From: Lasiosphaeria ovina
Taxonomy: Eukaryota > Ascomycota > Sordariomycetes > Sordariales > Lasiosphaeriaceae
DNA length: 64,000 nt
Direction: 5' to 3'
Assembly (NCBI GenBank): GCA_033439765.1
Contig: JAULSN010000001.1
Location: 5,766,001-5,830,000 of the forward strand
The notes beneath the pieces are model-generated. The model had not been told where the DNA came from and ran no database searches. It saw only the letters and a program-made list of their open reading frames with translations. Position 1 is the first letter of the stretch; each line of letters begins with the position of its first letter. Below are positions 57,878 through 64,000 of this stretch, piece after piece. The translations under genes were made by a program, and so were the position numbers.

Positions 57878-58494
57878 GGTCGTGCTCGGTTGGGAGCGGG
57901 TGGTGGTGACGTTGGCTGCTTGAAGGCTGTTGTCGTCGAGGGCTGTTTGTAGACGTATGGCACAACGTTGATGAAGGAGCTACGAGTGCTAGTATTATAG
58001 CCATAGGGCTGCCTGCTGTAATTACGTAGCGCATGTAAGTAATCCGTTCCTGCCTTAGCAGGGTGAACGGCGCGCTACAGGTGGATCTGTGGGCCCCACC
58101 ACCCACCTAGGTGAGTGAGCATACCAAGTACATACAGCACTGTCTTGGCAGCTGCAACCGCGACTGCCTCTTCAGAAACGTGAATACACTCGAATGTGCC
58201 AGGACACAGAACACGAAATCTAACTGCAATTAGCTCGGAGACGCAGTACCATAGTCCTGATTAAGAAAAGTAAGGAACAGACACGAGCATAACAGACGGT
58301 CCCAAGTGCTGCGCAAACCAAAAATCATACAAAATTTCTCTCAAGGAACCCCATCAACAAACGGCGTCCGCTCACCTCACTCACCCTTCAGGCCTGTGCT
58401 GAGAGCCCTCACACCAACAAAACACAGCACAGCACAGCACAACACAACACAACACAACACAACACAACACAACACAACACAACACAAGCGGGCC
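57878..58494. promoter_or_regulatory. Shared divergent promoter region of GRASP and TGS1
   Basis: 617 bp between the two start codons, so the genes may be co-regulated. The side next to TGS1 ends in an ACAGC/AACAC microsatellite (58424-58486) that would lie in its 5' leader just before the ATG. Confidence 0.5.
58424..58486. repeat. ACAGC/AACAC pentanucleotide repeat
   Basis: About three CACAG-type units followed by about nine AACAC units, ending some 9 bp before the TGS1 start codon. It is probably transcribed as an unstructured A/C-only leader. Confidence 0.9.
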
Positions 58495-59566
58495 ATGGCG
58501 CTCACCATCGCGCACGACCAGCTACCTCTCACAGACGAGTGCCGTCACTATGAAGTCCTCGGCGACGTGCCGTGGGACATCCAAAAGTAAGCTAGTGTCT
58601 TCTCACTCACTCGCTCGCACATTCCCAGACCGCTCGCACATTCCCAGACCGCTAACACCGACCGCAGATACTGGCACCAGCGCTACTCGATATTCGAGTC
58701 TTACGACTACGACGTCCGGCTGACGGACGAGGCGTGGTTTGGCGTGACGCCCGAGCCGGTAGCAAAGTGAGCAGCCACCTCACCGCACCTCACCTCACCT
58801 CACCTTCCCTCCCAGAAAAACTAACCCCCCCAAAAGAAAAATCGCCGAAGACCTCGCAGCATGGTCATCATCGGAGTCTAAGACCAAGAACCACATGACG
58901 AAAAAGAAAAAGGGCACGATAATCGACATGTTCGGCGGGGCGGGGGGCAACGTGATCGCGTTCGCGCTGTCGGAGGAGTGGGCGCGCGTGGTGGCGATCG
59001 AGAAAGACGCGGCGACGCTGGCGTGCGCGCAGCACAATGCCGATGTCTACGGCGTGCGCGAGGCCATCACGTTTGTGCTCGGCGACAGCCTGGCGTTCAT
59101 GGCGCGGCTGCGGCGGTGTCATAAGTTGCCTTCTGTCTCGAAGTCTTCAGGGCAGCAAGCAGACGACACGGAAATGGAAGACGGTGAGCAATACGACGAA
59201 GACGATGAAATCGAGACGCTCCTCCGCTCCATCGACCCGGCGGGCGCGACCGTGTTCGCGTCGCCGCCGTGGGGCGGCGTCAGCTACGCCGAGCTCGAGG
59301 TGTTTGACCTCTCGCGCATGGAGCCGTACAGCCTGGCGGACCTGCACGGGGCGTGCGCGCCGCTGGAGCACACGCTGTTCCTGCCGCGGTCGAGCGACGT
59401 GCGGCAGGTGGCGGGCGTGCTGGCTCCCTCTTTGGGAAACCAGGGGGGCGGGAAGCTCGACGTGGTGCAGTATTGCATGAACGGCGCGAGCAAGGCCATG
59501 GTGGTGTTTGTGCCTGCTTCTGAGTCTCTTTTGTCGTCATCTGCTGCTGCTGCTGCTGTGAAGTAA
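58495..59566 (+). CDS. TGS1: Trimethylguanosine synthase TGS1
   Basis: SAM-dependent N2-methyltransferase that converts the m7G cap of snRNAs and snoRNAs to 2,2,7-trimethylguanosine in the nucleus/nucleolus. Three exons, 58495-58586, 58668-58766 and 58837-59566 (introns of 81 and 70 nt), encode 306 aa. Conserved blocks are KYWHQRYSIFESYD, DEAWFGVTPEPVAKKIAEDL, the SAM-binding motif IIDMFGGAGGN (about residues 91-103), VVAIEKDA, and the catalytic SPPWGG at S206-G211 within FASPPWGGVSY. An acidic low-complexity insertion (TEMEDGEQYDEDDEIE) sits between strands IV and V and looks lineage-specific. The exon 2-3 junction (ending CAAAAG) was chosen because it restores VAKKIAEDL. Intron 1 contains a 19-bp tandem duplication. 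Its 3' end converges on DOP1. Confidence 0.93.
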
Positions 59567-59945
59567 TGGTGGCGGTGGCGGTGATGACATGCATTAGACA
59601 CGGACGGATGAAAAGGGGTGTCTATCATGAAAACAAAACAAATCACCTAGATGACTATCGTGGCACACGCACGCATTTAAATACCTTTGGTAGTGTACGA
59701 CACAACACAATCGTTGCGCTGTTTACACGTGCAATGCAAATGACTATCCGCAAGTTCTGAACAACAGCAAGAAGATGAAATGTACAATAGTTATTTTGTC
59801 TCTCCTTTTGTCTTCTCTGTCCATGCCACATACGTACACACACCCCTGGCTCCCTCTCCGCCTGCCAGCGTCTCTATCGACGAGACAGCCCACTTTTAAG
59901 CTTCGCTTTAACCCCCATTCCACTCGTCCACGACACACATTATAC
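59567..59945. other. Convergent spacer between TGS1 and DOP1
   Basis: 379 bp holding both 3' UTR ends. It is AT-richer than its flanks. No gene is seen. Confidence 0.5.
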
Positions 59946-62900
59946 TCACAACGCCTTGACAATGCTCCTCTCGTCAAACAGGTCCCTGAGCAGGTTATGC
60001 ACGCAGCCGTCCCAGTCGAGCGGCGCCATGGCGTACGTGGCCTCAAAGGCGTAGATGCTGAGCTGGCCGAAGAAGGGGCGCAGGATCTTTGCGACCAGCT
60101 CGTCCTTGCGGTCGACGCTGACGTCGTCTCTGATGATGCCGCCAGGGCCGAGCAGGGGCCGCTTGTGCGAGATCTTACCCGCCGTGTGCGCCGTGGCCGG
60201 CGACGCGAATTCGGTGTGGTAGTGGACGAGGCCCGTCGACATGGCGGCGCCGAGCTCCTCCGACACCTCGTCGACGAGCGCGACGGGCTGGAAGGTCGAC
60301 GAGCGGTAGACGGCGTCGATGGTGTCGGTGACGAACAGCCACTCGTGCAGCTGGAAGTCGTCGGGCGCCACGCACACGAGCAGGTCGAGGAGCTTGCAGG
60401 CCTGCAGCACCGACGGGTTACTGTACGTGTCCGAGGGCGCGCTGTGGTCGGGCGCGACCACGGACGAGATGGCCGCGTGCAGCTCCGAGTTGATGATGGG
60501 CCAGAGGGCGGCGAGGTGAACGGCGCTCGTCTTGAGCAAGAGCGCGCGCACAACCATGTACACCTCTGCGCGGGTGGTGGACGAGGGCGACGAAGTCGAC
60601 GTGGCGCCCAGGAGCTCGGTGAGTTTCTCAAGAATAGGGGGCAGGTCCGTGACGAACGCGTCGGTCCCGCACGCAAGGATCAGCGTGGCGATGCGACGGA
60701 GGTTCAGCTGCGTCTTGCGGTCCGCCTCGAGGCGCGCCGACGTCGCGCCAACGCCAAACACGATGCCGGCTGTAGTCGGCGGTGTCATGCGGGCCAACGT
60801 CTCGGGCATTCTCTCCTTGTCCGTGATGGACCACTGCTTCAGAAGCGTCAGCCAGCCGTCCTGCACCAAGCCGACAGCCGAAGTAAAGAAGCGCGTATCG
60901 TTGAAGGCGTCGGCAACGTCCTTCTTCCATGATTTTTGGTTGTTGGGGAGCTTAGCCAGCTCCTGCAGCAGAAGTAGCGTGTTTTTCGAGACAGTTTCGG
61001 GAAATGCCTTGGAGCGAAGCGTTGGCCCAATGACATTGGCCGAAATTGCTGTAGCGGCCGTGAGGATACGGTCGTTCTCTACCAGGATTTTGGGCAGGTT
61101 TGGCACAATGCTAGACAAAATCCCTACTACATCGTCGGCGCGATCTCCGGGAAGCCTGACCACAGACGGCTGCCTGGAAGCCTCGCTGGCTCGCTTCTCC
61201 GAGACAACGGACGAGCTCGTAATGTCAGCGAAACTCGTGGGCCTCGTGGTGAATATGGCTGTGAGGAGTCGCAGAAACAGGTCCTAGAGAATGCCGGATC
61301 AGTTGGGCTGTCCAACATAAACTGCACATGCGCGATGGCAATGGCAAAGTGAAGACTTACCGCCAGTTCTCGGCGCATCTTCCGCTGCTCCCCAAAATTA
61401 GTGTTGTCGACCTTCTCGCCGAGTATGGCGGCAAACTCGAGCAGACTCGGAAGCGTCTGGCGATGAGGAAAGGGGTTGCCCAGGAGGTCTTTCAAAAATG
61501 CCATGCAGTCCTGCCATATCTCGTCCATGGCATCGTCTTCCAGAGAGCGCGCATAATCCACCAAAAATATCACCACATCCGTGTCCTGGAGCTCGATTGT
61601 GAGGGTCGATCGCCTTGAAGGGTCCAGGGCAGCCGGGTTTGTCCGGCTGTAAATGGCGTTGAAAAGCGCGGGAATGGTGTGTTTGGGTCGCGAACCATCG
61701 AGGGCAGGCAGCAGGTTAAAGACCTCGGCGTGCTTTGACGAGTCGGCATCATCCAGCGAGCCCCGCCATATCCCAATCACCGTCTCCAAGCACTCGAGAG
61801 TTTCTGCGGCAAACAGGTGCTCCAACAGCCTTCTTGCGCGGTTCCTCATGCGCAAGGCGGTATAGTTGAACGACGCCCCCGACGTGGCGTCTTGTCGCGC
61901 AGAGTCGCTTCCCTGGCCCCAGGACCATATTGTGAAGCATATGCGGACGGCGTCCTGAAATGCCAGCAAGACGGTAAGTCTGTCGTTGGCCGTGGCGCTC
62001 CGCGACTGCGGCGCATCCGATGAGAAGACGCCAGAGACCATGTTACCAAAAAACCCTTGGGGCTGTTCTGGGCTCTTGACAACCTGGGCTCTGGCCTCTT
62101 CAGCCAGCAGCCTGTCGTGTCCGTTGGCCAGGACCTGCTCAAGGCCGTTCAGGAGGGATATCAAAGTGGTTTCCGGGCCGGCTGCATCGTGCGCGCCTGG
62201 GCGATCGGCGGCTCGGAACAAGCGCTGCAGACTGGCAAAGGTGCTCCCAGTCTGGCTGCACAGCGTCTCCACCAGAGGAATCAATACCTGAAATACCGAG
62301 TCCGAGTACAGAGGTAGGCATTCGCCGAGGAAACCAACCCAGCTATCCAGGACAGGCCGGCTGCTCAGCGAACTCAGTCCGGCCAGGATGCACTTTAGCA
62401 GCGTAGGAGGGGGCGGCCGTATGTCTAGCGGCTTCTCGCCTGTCAAGGACGGCCTGAAGCCTTTGGCCGGGTCGAGGCTCGCCGCGCGCTTCTCGTTTGT
62501 TGGGGATGTTGGAATCTCCACTGGAAGCAGCTCACGGAGTTTCAACGAGGCAAAAACAACATCAAGAAGCAAGACTTGCACATAAGGGTCAGACCCCGTG
62601 AGGGATATCGTCAGCTTCTCGATCAGTCCCGTCTCGAGATGCAGTTTTGACAGCGACTCTGCGTATGGGTTAAGGAGAATCTGGTGTAAAACGGTCAACG
62701 CGGAGCGGTATAGCTCTGCGACCCGCAGCCCAAAACCGTTGTTTTCCGGGACAGTATCACTGGGCATACACCGAAGGCAGACATCGAGAAAGAATTCCTG
62801 GAACGTTATGTCCTCATCTGTCTCAGCTTTGCGTCGTGTTAGTTCCTGAAAAACCTGACACAAATTTCGCGGCAGACATACTGATCTCGGACAGCGGGGG

Positions 62901-64000
62901 AAAATAAGCCGCCGACCGGACTATCTTCTTTGCAAGGACCGCCCAGACAGTGTCGGGTGTCCACCGGAAGACGTTCGACAGGGCGCGAATATAGTACAAT
63001 CCCAAGTCGAGGTCATCGTCTGCGGAAAACTGACTCGCGCCACCCAAGGAAGCCGATTTCTCTGCTTCCGGCCGACGCCGCAGAAACGGGAGCTCTGCAA
63101 ACTTGGACACAAATATGTTGAAAAGCCTGTTGCATTGTGTCAATACATATCAAATAGCCGGCTGGGGCGGCCTGCTTACTTGTCGATGCCCACAAGACTG
63201 CCGAGCCAAGTCTTGACAGTCATAAATAATTGTGTCCTCTCGTCACTGAGGGCATCCAGCATCAGGAACAGAGGCCGCGTGAGCATGACCTCGTAGTTAT
63301 CCATGCCGCCTAGACGCGGAGGGACCTTGGGGTCGCCGTTAGGAGTCTTGGGACCCCGTCGGTCGGCCCCAGAGGGGTTGTCTTGTAAGCTGTGAGACCA
63401 AAGGATGGAAAAGCTTCGGCCAGGATCGGCAGGGCGCTGAGAAAACGTGCCAGTAACGTCCTTTTGAAGCACCAATGAGCAGATGGCGGCCTCGACGTCC
63501 CGGTTCGTCGGCGTCAGTGCAGTCTGCAGCAGCCAAAGACTACGGACCGTCTCTACGTGATATTTGGGCTCCGAGGCCGAGAGGAACGTCCAGGCATGCT
63601 GGACCAAGGGAGAAACAAGCTCCGACAGATCAACAATCGAAATCCGGCTCGCTGAATATAGATTTGTAGACAGCGAGAGGATGGAGGAATAAGTAGTAAA
63701 TGCCATGGGTGACTCGGGAGAAAGGCCTCCCCGAAGAGATGAAAGAAGCTTCTTGGTGTCGAGGAATGACTTTGGAGGAGACTTGGACAGGAGGAGCATG
63801 AGAATCCGGCTCTTTACAGCCACGTCTGCGCCGGACTCTTTCTGGTCGAGGCTACCGCAGCTGAGATTGCACGCCTTCTGCAAGAGAAGTTCTGCTAGGT
63901 TTTGCGGGGCAAAGGGGGGAAGTGCGGCGTCCAGGTTTCCTTGGTCAGAGACATAAAAGGTCCTAATCTTTTTGAGCAGTTCCACATTGGGGATGGCCGC
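59946..64000 (-). CDS. DOP1/Dopey family protein (partial, N-terminus beyond window)
   Basis: Large cytosolic protein that works with Mon2 and Neo1-type flippase in endosome-Golgi traffic; its Aspergillus relative DopA is also needed for morphogenesis. Visible exons in transcript order are 64000-63181, 63126-62882, 62826-61361 and 61283-59946, about 1290 aa of the C-terminal part. Introns are 53, 55 and 77 nt. The 55-nt intron ends CTAACACGACGCAAAG: the branch-like CTAAC and the only in-phase acceptor, AAAG, define the join SEI-TETDEDITFQEFF. Family blocks are DLGLYYIRALSNVFRWTPDTVW, LDSWVGFLGECLPLYSDSVFQVL, ARRLLEHLFAAETLECLETVIG, DVVIFLVDYARSLEDDAMDEIWQ and the conserved C-terminal FEATYAMAPLDWDGCV. 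The stop is at 59946. No lesion is seen. It converges on TGS1. Confidence 0.93.

Noticed and set aside
57878..58106. N-terminal extension of the GRASP frame to 58106
   Set aside because: The continuous frame passes through the intron and promoter in a different arrangement. The conserved start MFNALNRF at 57877 and the 68-nt intron give the family-like protein.
62823..62863. DOP1 exon starting at the CAG before 62845 (sequence reading QELTRRKAE)
   Set aside because: That acceptor leaves the wrong phase from the GTATGT donor at 62881. The AAAG acceptor at 62827, just after a CTAAC branch-like site, is in phase.
1..64000. tRNA, 5S rRNA, CRISPR or biosynthetic gene cluster
   Set aside because: No A/B-box pair with cloverleaf, 5S-like core or repeat-spacer array was seen by eye, and the genes are mostly unrelated housekeeping functions rather than a metabolic cluster.

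Overview
The window is a low-density stretch of nuclear DNA from a filamentous ascomycete (Pezizomycotina, most likely Sordariomycetes). The evidence is the gene complement (a Sgs1/QDE-3-type RecQ helicase, Kar9, Dop1, GRASP, Ost2, TGS1, a GPI-anchored copper-only SOD and a Zn2Cys6 factor), the short GT-AG introns (mostly 53-125 nt) with CTAAC/CTGAC-like branch sites, and CT-rich promoters. I could not identify the species. No tRNA, rRNA, CRISPR array or prokaryotic feature was seen.

Layout. 0.3-6.2 kb (+): RecQ/BLM-family helicase. 8.2-9.9 kb (-): conserved fungal protein of unknown function. 14.0-17.2 kb (+): KAR9-family microtubule-orientation protein. 18.7-24.6 kb (-): a seven-exon gene joining a nucleotidyltransferase-like module to ankyrin repeats. 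Every exon is recognisable, but the frame is broken by two in-frame TAG codons and a one-base deletion, and one intron has a GC donor. 26.0-26.5 kb (-): a three-exon, 87-residue gene matching the V-ATPase V0 subunit f family; no single reading frame shows it. 29.9-31.0 kb (+): secreted, GPI-anchored copper-only SOD. 35.0-37.2 kb (+): molybdenum-cofactor sulfurase-like NifS-domain protein without a MOSC domain. 37.2-46.5 kb: gene-poor and rich in simple repeats. 46.5-50.1 kb (+): Zn2Cys6 transcription factor with a possible 2-kb leader. 53.2-53.7 kb (-): DUF202 membrane protein. 55.5-56.3 kb (+): OST2/DAD1. 56.7-57.9 kb (-): GRASP. 58.5-59.6 kb (+): TGS1. 59.9 kb to the right edge (-): DOP1, N-terminus outside the window.

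The right end (53-64 kb) is a compact housekeeping block dominated by secretory-pathway functions: Ost2 in ER N-glycosylation, GRASP in Golgi and unconventional secretion, and Dop1 in Golgi-endosome traffic. TGS1 (RNA cap hypermethylation) sits among them. GRASP and TGS1 are divergent and may share a promoter; TGS1 and DOP1 converge. The left and middle are sparse, with 2-11 kb spacers holding microsatellites, a dispersed GTACTCCGTAC-type palindrome and one MITE-like inverted-repeat element.

No clearly new multi-gene system was found. The observations most worth follow-up are the interrupted NTase-ankyrin gene (UAG stops that could be decay or RNA-edited codons), the spliced V0 f microgene, the MOSC-less sulfurase and the MITE.
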